A stretch of DNA of 37,171 bases. Origin: Synergistaceae bacterium (GTDB lineage: Bacteria; Synergistota; Synergistia; Synergistales; Aminobacteriaceae). Below, piece after piece: positions 17,901 through 24,032 of this stretch. The stretch is taken from assembly GCA_017445205.1 (NCBI GenBank), contig JAFSUP010000096.1:1-37171 (forward strand), given 5' to 3'. The position numbers and the translations under genes were made by a program. Positions within the stretch are counted from its first letter, which is position 1, and the number at the start of each line of letters is the position of its first letter. The notes under the pieces are model-generated. The model was not told the origin of the DNA. It was given only the letters and a program-made list of their open reading frames with translations, and searched no databases.

Positions 17901-18070
17901 TGTCCGACGTGCGGAATGTCTTCGGGCGTTACAGTTGAAAAAATTACGCGCTGACGAGAATAACCGTCAGTGTTCATGTTCGATATATTGTGCCCGACGG
18001 TCTGCATTCCTAGTCTAAAGGCGTTTAATGCGGATTTGCCCATTTCGATGCCGCCGAAAGTGCTGCTCAT
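14975..18070 (-). CDS. flgK: Flagellar hook-associated protein 1 (hook-filament junction), enlarged
   Basis: The N-terminus carries the flagellar rod/hook motif (MGKSALNAFRLGMQTVGHNI, then NMNTDGYSRQRV), and residues 60-215 form the helical D1 region with long coiled segments (NDLYDQRDLILDKLSKMMD). The C-terminus, SGVNIDEELMDMVILNRAFG ending in an amphipathic helix, is the usual closing domain. At 1031 residues it is about twice the usual FlgK. The insert includes two related modules: one around 337-465 (YKLSFRTLDG..., ELDVSELSDFINEAA) and one around 530-600 (HTFRIGVSGDQ..., SLTVKDLSDFMTATF). A flagellin-IN-like stretch with SLVTIRNKINEKY follows. GGAGGAG precedes the ATG at 18070. The gene is in an operon between flgN and flgL. 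Confidence 0.93.
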   Translation of the reverse strand: MSSTFGGIEMGKSALNAFRLGMQTVGHNISNMNTDGYSRQRVIFSTVTPEDIPHVGQLGQGMYASTIERIRDEFLDFQFRDNQATLGYWEKINDLYDAIQNYIPEPNSEGLRSSMDTFFANMQTLQKSPEDTSARTALVESANSIGGMLENLINNFNTYNESINMEVQQSVTQANQMLYDLAALNQEITTAEALGQNANDLYDQRDLILDKLSKMMDISYNEPLERNGVKGEFFLSVNGRVLVQGVHVRELKAHAFMWDNQVYYDVQVAENEFDIVDNTDVAEALATGPDGTFQLNVDRIANGVEWTAGGGNAHCLEVRAAQTSSFDGGEILTADSADIPYKLSFRTLDGNEKPSVLTIKIDKDINGEWIMRAELNGEAKDDSGADLFESFNAGTELDVSELSDFINEAAEISADDYDVNVNVKASYTATSITFTADREDSSGNKINDKSPIEISDYSGMLGTLIEVKEELTDVNMRTEPGSVTDSLNISGSFRIQVGTQGTRVTSNVFRDNPAKGLSEGDILGEGTTGERHTFRIGVSGDQVDFTASWNSSTERWVLTSDLGTTKTVGSSLTVKDLSDFMTATFDAASSSDNPALVNLSVTTGKSASGTYTQFYVESRENHLLSITDVEGDLAERMGIKNENPVITIDVENSDSLVTIRNKINEKYQAEFGLTEPEQWVHASVDKGYLEISANVAGEAQRITLMGSEDGNMQVLRRLGLTRNQQIKSSVRDPNNRTQYLTSFREIAYIPESGVANDASFSLNGVRYLSSDNKFNMARRIPSTSTENRYSATELSEVSEGMWLNLKAAGNAVITVRHHIREGSIKALEESRDGMIPNLKSELDEMAYGLVKNINALQYSGYGIASDITTTGVAFFDNLAFQSGASEKLKVNDRVAYDPSLIGAAMGQKDSDGKALKGVSGGSGDGTNASRMNDLNFSKVLEHGTMTISGIYDAMLSQIGTEAGHAKLMYTTQSTVSEQIDSQRQAVSGVNIDEELMDMVILNRAFGAMSRYITTMDEMLNTIINGMGLVGR

Positions 18071-18091
18071 AAAATTCTCCTCCTTGAAATC

Positions 18092-18124
18092 TTTACTTCC
18101 TACTTCCTAATTCCTAACTCCTAC
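18092..18124. repeat. Heptad repeat copy between flgN and flgK
   Basis: On the minus (sense) strand the gap contains GTAGGAGTTAGGAATTAGG followed by AAGTAGGAAGT. It is a single-arm copy without a hairpin partner or T run, so it should not terminate transcription inside the operon. Each unit contains an SD-like AGGAG or AGGAA. Confidence 0.75.
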
Positions 18125-18133
18125 TTGCTTTTT

Positions 18134-18589
18134 TCAGCCCCTGAAATCAGCCGAACCAGACTGCGAAAGAGTATCTCCGTTTAGTCTGCGCCATTCAGAA
18201 AGCAGCATTGAAGTATATTTTTCGTTCTGGTCGATTAGGCCGTTTAATATCATAATTTCTGATTTTAATAAAAAAACGGACTGCGCTAATTTCTCAGCAG
18301 CCCTCTTAAATTCTTCACGTTCATCGTTTTCCATAAATGACGCAAGCGAACTTGATTTTGCTTCGCACGAAAACATAGCGGCCAATTTGTTTGCAATATC
18401 CGCGCGAATGTTCTCGTGTGTCTGAACTTCAAATGAAATATCCCGCGTCTCGTCCATCAGTGAATTCACTGCTTCGGTGTCGCGGGCTTGCATTGCGTCG
18501 CGCTGTTCGCGCATTGCGTCAATAAGGTCATCTATGCAGTCGGCTTCGTCAAGAACTGCGTCAATAAGTTTCTCAACTTCGGCACGCAT
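18134..18589 (-). CDS. flgN: FlgN-like flagellar export chaperone
   Basis: A 151-residue, almost entirely helical acidic protein with heptad-like patterns (ALIDAVLDEADCIDDLIDAM-type helices). It matches the size and fold expected of FlgN, the cytoplasmic chaperone of FlgK and FlgL. Sequence conservation in this family is low; the call rests on position between flgM and flgK and on the helical pattern RAEVEKLIDAVLDEAD and FLLKSEIMILNGLIDQNEKY. The ribosome site is weak (GAAAG). The stop is followed directly by a repeat copy. An enlarged FlgK and FlgL here would be its clients. Confidence 0.75.
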   Translation of the reverse strand: MRAEVEKLIDAVLDEADCIDDLIDAMREQRDAMQARDTEAVNSLMDETRDISFEVQTHENIRADIANKLAAMFSCEAKSSSLASFMENDEREEFKRAAEKLAQSVFLLKSEIMILNGLIDQNEKYTSMLLSEWRRLNGDTLSQSGSADFRG

Positions 18590-18610
18590 TTTTCTTTCAT
18601 TATTTTTTAA

Positions 18611-18910
18611 TTACAGTTCCGCCGCTGCGTCAAGCATTCCGGCGAGTATCAGTCTTCCAGCCAGCTTATCAAGCGGGGGATTGTAAGTTCCCGATTCCAC
18701 CTGTGCTTTGAAATTTGCCACAACGTCCTCACGGACATCGGGAATATTTTTACTTTCGGCGTTGACTTTCGCAAGCAGTGTTCCAAACGAACTAAATTTC
18801 GCGTTGTCGGACTCTTCGGTTGAAGAATTGCCATTATAGGAAACACTCCGCCTTGATTTTTTTCCGTTCAGGGCATCGAGATTATATTGCCCCGATATTC
18901 TGCCAATCAT
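18611..18910 (-). CDS. flgM: Anti-sigma-28 factor FlgM
   Basis: A 99-residue protein whose C-terminal half has the FlgM signature VREDVVANFKAQVESGTYNP followed by LDKLAGRLI. This region binds and inhibits sigma-28 (FliA) until FlgM is exported through the finished hook. The N-terminal half is low in order and starts MIGRISGQYNLDAL, which fits an unfolded export substrate. A strong GGAGGAG precedes the ATG. It heads the flgM-flgN-flgK-flgL run, a common arrangement, and a candidate sigma-28 promoter lies 65 bases upstream. Confidence 0.88.
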   Translation of the reverse strand: MIGRISGQYNLDALNGKKSRRSVSYNGNSSTEESDNAKFSSFGTLLAKVNAESKNIPDVREDVVANFKAQVESGTYNPPLDKLAGRLILAGMLDAAAEL

Positions 18911-18974
18911 TTTTTACGCTCCTCCTTCTGATAAAGATTCAAAGTCTTTTGCTGACTTTCTCGTTTTGCATTAA

Positions 18975-19002
18975 ATTTCGGCTTTAAGTCCGGCTGTCTT
19001 TA
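18975..19002 (-). promoter_or_regulatory. Candidate sigma-28 (FliA-type) promoter of flgMNKL
   Basis: On the minus strand TAAA (19002-18999) is followed by 16 bases and GCCGAAAT (18982-18975). The consensus in enterics is TAAA, 15 bases, GCCGATAA. The match is 4/4 and 6/8 with one extra spacer base, 65 bases before flgM. Sigma-28 control of flgM and flgKL is standard for the class. Confidence 0.45.
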
Positions 19003-19065
19003 GCAAAAAAATTTTCTGAAAAATCGAAGGAGTGTGTTATAACTCAAAAATAAAAAATTTTTATA

Positions 19066-20388
19066 TTAAATTTCTATTTTCACGAATTTATAATAAATTG
19101 TTATTGCTATAGCGCACAAAATCCAACCGGCAGGATAGCCAAAGCCTACGACATAAATATTATTAGAAATAAATTTTGTCATGAAAAATAAATATATCTG
19201 ACGGAAAATAACATGCGTGCAAAGAGTTATAATCATCGGCGCTTTTGAATCGCCATAACCACGCAGCGCTCCTGATAAAACTTGATTAAAGCAGCAAACT
19301 ATAGCAAATGGCGAACATAAATGAATAAACAGAACCCCGTATTCAATAACTTCTGAAGCGGGACTGAATAAACTGGAAAGAATTGGCGCAAAAATATTCA
19401 GCGTCAAAGCGACACACAAAGAAACGGTAAATATAATTCCAAATGCTACCCATGTTCCATTTTTTGCACGTTGTATTTTGCCGGCTCCGACATTTTGTCC
19501 TATAAAAGTAGTTACGGCTTGTCCCATGCTTTGGATCGGGAGCATCATATATTGATCCAGTTTTACATAAATTCCCCAACCCGCTATACATGCCGTGCCA
19601 AAATAATTTACATACGCCTGAACAAATACGTTTGAAAACGCTACTATAGCCATCTGAAGGCCGACGGGAAGACCAATTTTTAAAATTAGACTTGAAATTT
19701 TTTTATCAAACTTCAATTTTTTTAACGCGCCTGTTGATGAAACAAGAACATATAAAACCAGCAATGCTGAAATCATTTGAGCAATAACCGTAGCGGCCGC
19801 AACGCCTGCTATTCCCAAATGAAAATAAACAACAAAAATTAAATCAAGAATTATATTGAGTATGCTACAAAAAATTAAAAAATACAAAGGGCGGCGACTA
19901 TCTCCCATTGCTCGCAAGACAGCTCCCCCCATGTTGTATATTAAAAGTCCCGAAATTCCTCCAAAATAAATTTTCAAATATAAATCTGCTTCTTCAAAAA
20001 CATCTGGAGGCGTTGAGATTTTTCGTAATAACCAGCTTGAACACGCTATTCCGATTATGGTCAAAATAATACAGGCTACGAACGTTAAAATCATTGTAGT
20101 TTGTATCGAAGTGTGAAGATTTTCTTTGTTTTTTGCTCCGAAATTCCTGCTGATGACCACACCTGCGCCAACAGCAGTCCCATTGAAAAATCTCACCAAC
20201 ATTCCGCAAATATGCGTCGTAGCACTGACGGCGGCAAGGGCTGACATTCCAACGTATCGACCTACTACTATGCTGTCAACAGTGTTGTATAAAAGTTGAA
20301 GTAAATTTTCAAGCAATAATGGCACCGTGAAAGCCAACAATACGGGCCATATTTTTCCGTCGGTCATATCTAGCTCATGCCGTTTCAT
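19066..20388 (-). CDS. MATE-family efflux transporter
   Basis: A 440-residue inner-membrane protein with 12 predicted helices, expected to export drugs or metabolites in exchange for Na+ or H+. MATE landmarks are LLENLLQLLYNTVDSIVVGR near 20-39, GTAVGAGVVISRNFGAKN near 65-82, MGGAVLRAMGDSRRPLYF near 155-172 and SMGQAVTTFIGQNVGAGKI near 275-293. The substrate is unknown. AAAGGAG precedes the ATG. The gap to the small membrane gene upstream is only 19 bases, so it may be transcribed with the TRAP locus, an unusual partner. The gene looks more AT-rich than its neighbours. Confidence 0.88.
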   Translation of the reverse strand: MKRHELDMTDGKIWPVLLAFTVPLLLENLLQLLYNTVDSIVVGRYVGMSALAAVSATTHICGMLVRFFNGTAVGAGVVISRNFGAKNKENLHTSIQTTMILTFVACIILTIIGIACSSWLLRKISTPPDVFEEADLYLKIYFGGISGLLIYNMGGAVLRAMGDSRRPLYFLIFCSILNIILDLIFVVYFHLGIAGVAAATVIAQMISALLVLYVLVSSTGALKKLKFDKKISSLILKIGLPVGLQMAIVAFSNVFVQAYVNYFGTACIAGWGIYVKLDQYMMLPIQSMGQAVTTFIGQNVGAGKIQRAKNGTWVAFGIIFTVSLCVALTLNIFAPILSSLFSPASEVIEYGVLFIHLCSPFAIVCCFNQVLSGALRGYGDSKAPMIITLCTHVIFRQIYLFFMTKFISNNIYVVGFGYPAGWILCAIAITIYYKFVKIEI

Positions 20389-20407
20389 TGTGAGTTCTCC
20401 TTTTTAT

Positions 20408-20644
20408 TTATTTCTTTTTGGGTTTAGGAGGAGCGAAATAACTCGCCGCAAAGCCTAAAAATCCCGCAAGCACCGACATCCAGATGCAATAGATTTCACA
20501 TTTGCCCGCCGCTAAAACAATTTCACCGTTTCCAAGCAACGCCGCAAAAAACTGTACAGCAACAAGCGCGAAGCCCATAAGCATGAATAAAGGAAGGCTC
20601 AACGAGAAGAAAAACGCAAGCACTTTATATATAAATGATTTCAT
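20408..20644 (-). CDS. Small two-helix membrane protein next to the TRAP permease
   Basis: The 78-residue product (MKSFIYKVLAFFFSLSLPLF...) has two hydrophobic helices, at about 8-37 and 54-70, and a basic tail PPKPKKK. The frame is open 11 codons further upstream, but the ATG at 20644 has GAGGAGG at a good distance and avoids overlapping the TRAP gene. It stands where a DctQ-type small TRAP subunit would be, but DctQ has about 160 residues and four helices. It could be a reduced small subunit or an unrelated protein; I do not recognise it. Confidence 0.65.
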   Translation of the reverse strand: MKSFIYKVLAFFFSLSLPLFMLMGFALVAVQFFAALLGNGEIVLAAGKCEIYCIWMSVLAGFLGFAASYFAPPKPKKK

Positions 20645-20666
20645 TGTCAAAATCCTCCTCTCAAAA

Positions 20667-22046
20667 TTAGCCGCCATATACCGGCAGAATCTGGAACATT
20701 ATCAACAGCACGATTATTATTTCTGGAAGTGCGTAATATATTACCAAGTCCTTGAAAATTTTGAAAGGCTCATCGACGTTCGCAATTCCGCAAGCGATAT
20801 ATATCGGCGCTGAATTCGGAGGTATGCAGCTCTGATTCGATACAAGATTTATGAACGCCACACACGAAGCCAACGGTGAAAGACCGATCGAACGCATTGC
20901 CATGTAACATACAGCTCCCATAGCGCTTGTAGTTCCAGTCGCGTTGAAAGGCCCGACCATCATTGTAATAATTCCGACTATCGCAAAAATTATTATCATT
21001 GAAGAAGCTCCGCCGTCGTTCAAAGACTTAAACAAGCTCGTAAACTCTTGGCTCATTCCCAAAATTGTGAGAAGTCTTGATGACAAGAACGCACAGAAAA
21101 GCATTGCGCCTAAATCGCTGAAGCGTCCTATGGATTTGTTGCAAAGTTTCCACCAACCTGAAATATTATGAGGAAGATACTTCCAGCCCTCAACGATCGC
21201 AAAGAAAGTTATTAAAATCGGGATCCAGAAAATCATTGAAATAGATTTGAACGCCCCCTTTGTTCCTGCAAGACGCGCCGAAATCCATTCGCCAGTCCCG
21301 AACATCGTGAAGAGCAACGGAATTAAAATTCCCAAGAAAATCATTAACGAGCGTCCGTTCTCTTTCAGAGCTTTCCCGATTGGCATTATGCTTTCACGCG
21401 GAACGGCCTTTAATCCTTCCTGCTTCGCAAAAATGAAAACGATTAACAATCTTACGATTAAAACGATACCGCCGACACTCATTAAGGCAAGATATAAACC
21501 GTCGCTCGAAACTTCCGCCGACACAACGTCAATCCCTAAAACTAAAAGCATGACGCTCGAAGGCGGAAAGACATTTCCTAAGCCGCCATTGCCCGCAACG
21601 ATTGAGGCAGAACGTTCTGGACTCCAGCCGCTCTCTTGCATCCACGGGATCGTTACAGAACCGATTGAAGCCGCGCTAGCACTCGCAACACCCGAAATCA
21701 TTCCGAACAACGCGCTGCCGATCGTTGCAACATACCCAGAGCCGCCGGGAAGCCAACCGATTAAACTGTTGAGAATGTTTACAAGGCGGCCGATAACTCC
21801 GGTTTGGTCAAGAACGTAAGCCATAAAGACAAAAGCAAGACCCGCGTAAATAACTTCCTGTTTCGCCGAGTATGCAAAAGCATCGTTGAACATGTCTACG
21901 GCATTTTTACCGCCCCAAGTCGCACCGATTATCAACATTACAAGGCACGTCCACAGCATCGACTCGCCCATCGAACGTTTCAGATAAACATTGAGGACAA
22001 TTATCAGCGCGATATAAATAAATAATGTTGTAATTCCTACGCCCAT
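20667..22046 (-). CDS. TRAP transporter large (DctM-type) permease
   Basis: A 459-residue membrane protein of the DctM family, the Na+-driven channel subunit of TRAP carboxylate importers. Characteristic stretches are GSALFGMISGVASASAASIG (near 111-130), GNGGLGNVFPPSSVMLLVLG (near 152-171) and FINLVSNQSCIPPNSAPIYI in the last quarter. No periplasmic DctP binding protein gene is next to it and no standard DctQ is visible, so the system may be incomplete or use parts elsewhere. GGAGG lies 8 bases before the ATG, overlapping the end of the rraA-like gene, whose stop is 3 bases upstream; the two were probably coupled. The substrate is unknown, probably a hydroxy- or oxo-acid given the rraA link. 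Confidence 0.85.
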   Translation of the reverse strand: MGVGITTLFIYIALIIVLNVYLKRSMGESMLWTCLVMLIIGATWGGKNAVDMFNDAFAYSAKQEVIYAGLAFVFMAYVLDQTGVIGRLVNILNSLIGWLPGGSGYVATIGSALFGMISGVASASAASIGSVTIPWMQESGWSPERSASIVAGNGGLGNVFPPSSVMLLVLGIDVVSAEVSSDGLYLALMSVGGIVLIVRLLIVFIFAKQEGLKAVPRESIMPIGKALKENGRSLMIFLGILIPLLFTMFGTGEWISARLAGTKGAFKSISMIFWIPILITFFAIVEGWKYLPHNISGWWKLCNKSIGRFSDLGAMLFCAFLSSRLLTILGMSQEFTSLFKSLNDGGASSMIIIFAIVGIITMMVGPFNATGTTSAMGAVCYMAMRSIGLSPLASCVAFINLVSNQSCIPPNSAPIYIACGIANVDEPFKIFKDLVIYYALPEIIIVLLIMFQILPVYGG

Positions 22047-22049
22047 GTC

Positions 22050-22620
22050 TTATGCCTCCGATCCATATTTTGAAAACCAATTATCGAGAGTGATAATCCC
22101 TTTGCCCTCTTTACGCTTTTCGGTGGTGCTTAAATGTTTCTTGCAATATTCGTCAAGGTCCGAGCCCATAAGCTCAAAAGTTTTGTCTTCCGAAGCGTGT
22201 TTGTTGTGAGCAATCTCTGCGACTTCTTCAGCGTCTTGACGACGAATTACTACAACTCCGTCCATGTCGCCGACTAAAATATCTCCGGGGAAAACCACTT
22301 GACCGCCGCAAGCAACAGGTGCATTAACCTCGCCGGGGCGTTAAAGCAATTATGAATTAGGAATTAGGGCCATTGACTACGATAATGTCGCCGGGCTGTG
22401 CCATGTCGAGAGCCTGATGAAAGAATAAATTATCGCCCGTCGGAACTTTGACAGTAAACGCAACACCGAGAAGCTGCTTTGCTGTGTCAGGATTTTGAAG
22501 TCTAATGTAGTCATGCATACAGTAAAGACGATTCATTTCGTCGTTGATGTTGCTTGACGGAAGCCCTCTGAACTTTTCACGAATGTTTTCAAAACGCCGG
22601 TTATATTCCTCGAAGTTCTC
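22050..22620 (-). pseudogene. RraA-family protein gene, internally deleted
   Basis: Two pieces of one RraA/HMG-aldolase-like protein lie in different frames. The N-terminal part runs from 22620, directly after an in-frame TGA: FRGLPSSNINDEMNRLYCM, then LLGVAFTVKVPTGDN and MAQPGDIIVVNG. It ends in a stop within a repeat at 22359-22357. The C-terminal part resumes at 22340 with RPGEVNAPVACGGQVVFPG, then DILVGDMDGVVVI, and ends at 22050. In intact relatives roughly 60 residues, including the active-site glycine-rich region and the conserved arginine-aspartate segment, lie between these points. A 28-base heptad repeat fills the gap. The true start also appears lost. The C-terminal piece can still be read from a GTG at 22298 as 82 residues. 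Confidence 0.8.
22341..22368. repeat. Heptad repeat copy at the rraA-like deletion junction
   Basis: The plus strand reads ATGAATTAGGAATTAGGG, two repeat units plus flanking AT-rich bases. It lies exactly between the two surviving parts of the rraA-like gene. Relative to the gene it is in the opposite orientation to the other gene-end copies. Confidence 0.7.
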
Positions 22621-22643
22621 TCAATGCTACGTATACAACTATA

Positions 22644-22928
22644 ATGGTTCCGTTGTGCAACGAAGCCGTCGCAGGCTGCTTTACTTCTCATATGAATTTG
22701 AGCAGCTGGAAGTCGGCAATGAAAGAAGACGTTAATATTTTTCCACTGATAAACGACGGAGCGCCGGTTAGTTTGAAGTTATATGTAATTTACAACAAGC
22801 AACGATATTTGAATCATCATTGTAGATATTTTCTAGAGCTTCTTGACGCAAGATTTTCAGCTATTGAAATTGAAAAATTAATTCATGTTAGCGAACTTAC
22901 GCAAACAAATATCTCACGGCTATTATGA
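22644..22928 (+). pseudogene. Remnant of a LysR-type regulator (C-terminal effector domain)
   Basis: Ninety-four codons remain, from a frame that is open without a plausible start. GAPVSLKLYVIYNKQRYLNH followed by HCRYFLELLDARF resembles the end of LysR effector domains, where a Y-L-V-Y-x-K-x-R-Y-L motif precedes a final helix. The upstream segment fits the preceding effector-domain strand and helix. No helix-turn-helix region exists; the sequence runs into the antisense side of the rraA-like 5' end. A LysR gene divergent from an rraA-TRAP operon is a common layout, so this is probably its lost regulator. The similarity is judged by eye. Confidence 0.45.
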
Positions 22929-22940
22929 TGCGTCCCGATT

Positions 22941-22949
22941 TGCTATAAT
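22941..22949 (+). promoter_or_regulatory. Extended -10 promoter for the glycosyltransferase-flippase pair
   Basis: TGCTATAAT is a perfect extended -10 element, 36 bases before the TTG start at 22986. No clear -35 box is present. Confidence 0.55.
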
Positions 22950-22985
22950 GAACAAACTCAAAGACTTTTTGCGGAGGTTGTTATA

Positions 22986-24032
22986 TTGAAAAATAGATTT
23001 CATTCGCCACTTGTCAGCGTCATAGTGCCGGTGTTCAATGTCGCGCCTTATATTCGCGAAGCGTTGGACAGCGTCGTAAGTCAGACTTACAAAAATCTCG
23101 AGTGCTTTCTCGTTGACGACGGCTCTACGGACGACTCTGGAAAAATCTGCGACGAGTACGCCGCGCGTGATGATCGCTTCATTGTAATTCATCAAGAGCA
23201 TCAGGGAGTCAGTGCTGCGCGTAACGCCGGGCTTGACGCAATGCGCGGGGAGCTTGTTGCGTTTCTTGACCCCGACGACGCTTATCGCCCGGAGTTCGTT
23301 GGCTCTATGGTCGAAGCGATGGAACGTGAAGAGGCCGATATTGTTGCGTGCAAATATACTATTCACTATACAACTAAGAAAATTACAGCAACCGGCCACG
23401 AAAAAACTTATCCGACAATTCGGGGGGGGGTATACGATTGGCGAGCAACGCTCAAAGAATTAGCAGATAGTAAGATTAATGTCTCTGTTTGGAATAAGCT
23501 GTATATCAGGGAACTTTGGAAAGATATTCGCTTCCCAGTCGGACAATTACACGAGGACAACGAAGCGACATATAGGATTTTTGAATTTTGTAAGAAGTTT
23601 TATGTTGTAAATCAGCCTTTATATCTTCATAGGAAACGCCCCGGAAGTATTACAACTACTATATCACAGATAAGTATCAACGATCAAATTTTAGCAAACT
23701 CTTTCGTTTGTTCTTTTATCGAAGCACGAGTCCCAGAATTTTTCACAAAAGCACACTTACAAAAACATCGTCAAGGATTTCTTAACTCGATGATTATTAA
23801 TTTTGCCCGTTGCTCTTATGAATCAGGCGACGAATGGAAAACACTTCGCGCGGAACTAAAAAACAAAATCATTGAGTTAGAAAAAGAAGTTGGAATTAAA
23901 AATTGCGCGCCTCGTACTCGCGTGGCCTTCTTTATGTTCAAAAATTGCCCGTGGCTTTTGAGTCCCGCGTATAAATTCGTGTGGCCGCTGCTTCGATCGT
24001 TAAGAGATTTTCTGAAGGGTAGACGTGGATAA
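22986..24032 (+). CDS. Family 2 glycosyltransferase with an in-frame G9 tract
   Basis: A GT-A-fold glycosyltransferase transferring a sugar from a nucleotide-sugar to a surface glycan, probably at the inner face of the membrane. The 348-residue protein begins VSVIVPVFNVAPYIREALDS, has the UDP-binding VDDGSTDDSG (43-52), and has the metal-binding motif in LVAFLDPDDAYRPEF (D95-D98). HEDNEATYRIF in the middle is typical of acceptor-domain residues in this family. The start is TTG, with GGAGG at a good distance. A run of nine G (23422-23430) encodes part of RGGV (146-149); loss or gain of one G would end translation within 11-16 codons. The flippase gene overlaps the end by 8 bases. Confidence 0.9.
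   Translation: MKNRFHSPLVSVIVPVFNVAPYIREALDSVVSQTYKNLECFLVDDGSTDDSGKICDEYAARDDRFIVIHQEHQGVSAARNAGLDAMRGELVAFLDPDDAYRPEFVGSMVEAMEREEADIVACKYTIHYTTKKITATGHEKTYPTIRGGVYDWRATLKELADSKINVSVWNKLYIRELWKDIRFPVGQLHEDNEATYRIFEFCKKFYVVNQPLYLHRKRPGSITTTISQISINDQILANSFVCSFIEARVPEFFTKAHLQKHRQGFLNSMIINFARCSYESGDEWKTLRAELKNKIIELEKEVGIKNCAPRTRVAFFMFKNCPWLLSPAYKFVWPLLRSLRDFLKGRRG
23422..23430 (+). repeat. G9 homopolymer tract inside the glycosyltransferase gene
   Basis: Nine consecutive G after a C, read CGG-GGG-GGG-GTA. With eight G the frame becomes RGGYTIGEQRSKN then TAG; with ten G it becomes RGGGIRLASNAQRISR then TAG. No other homopolymer of this length in G or C occurs in a gene of this window. Confidence 0.9.

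Noticed and set aside
21247-21819. A 190-codon open frame on the plus strand inside the TRAP permease gene
   Set aside because: It is antisense to a strongly conserved DctM gene and its protein has a proline- and lysine-rich, unstructured composition typical of a shadow frame.
22923-23399. A 158-codon minus-strand frame overlapping the glycosyltransferase
   Set aside because: It is antisense to the conserved N-terminal domain of the glycosyltransferase, with no start signal.
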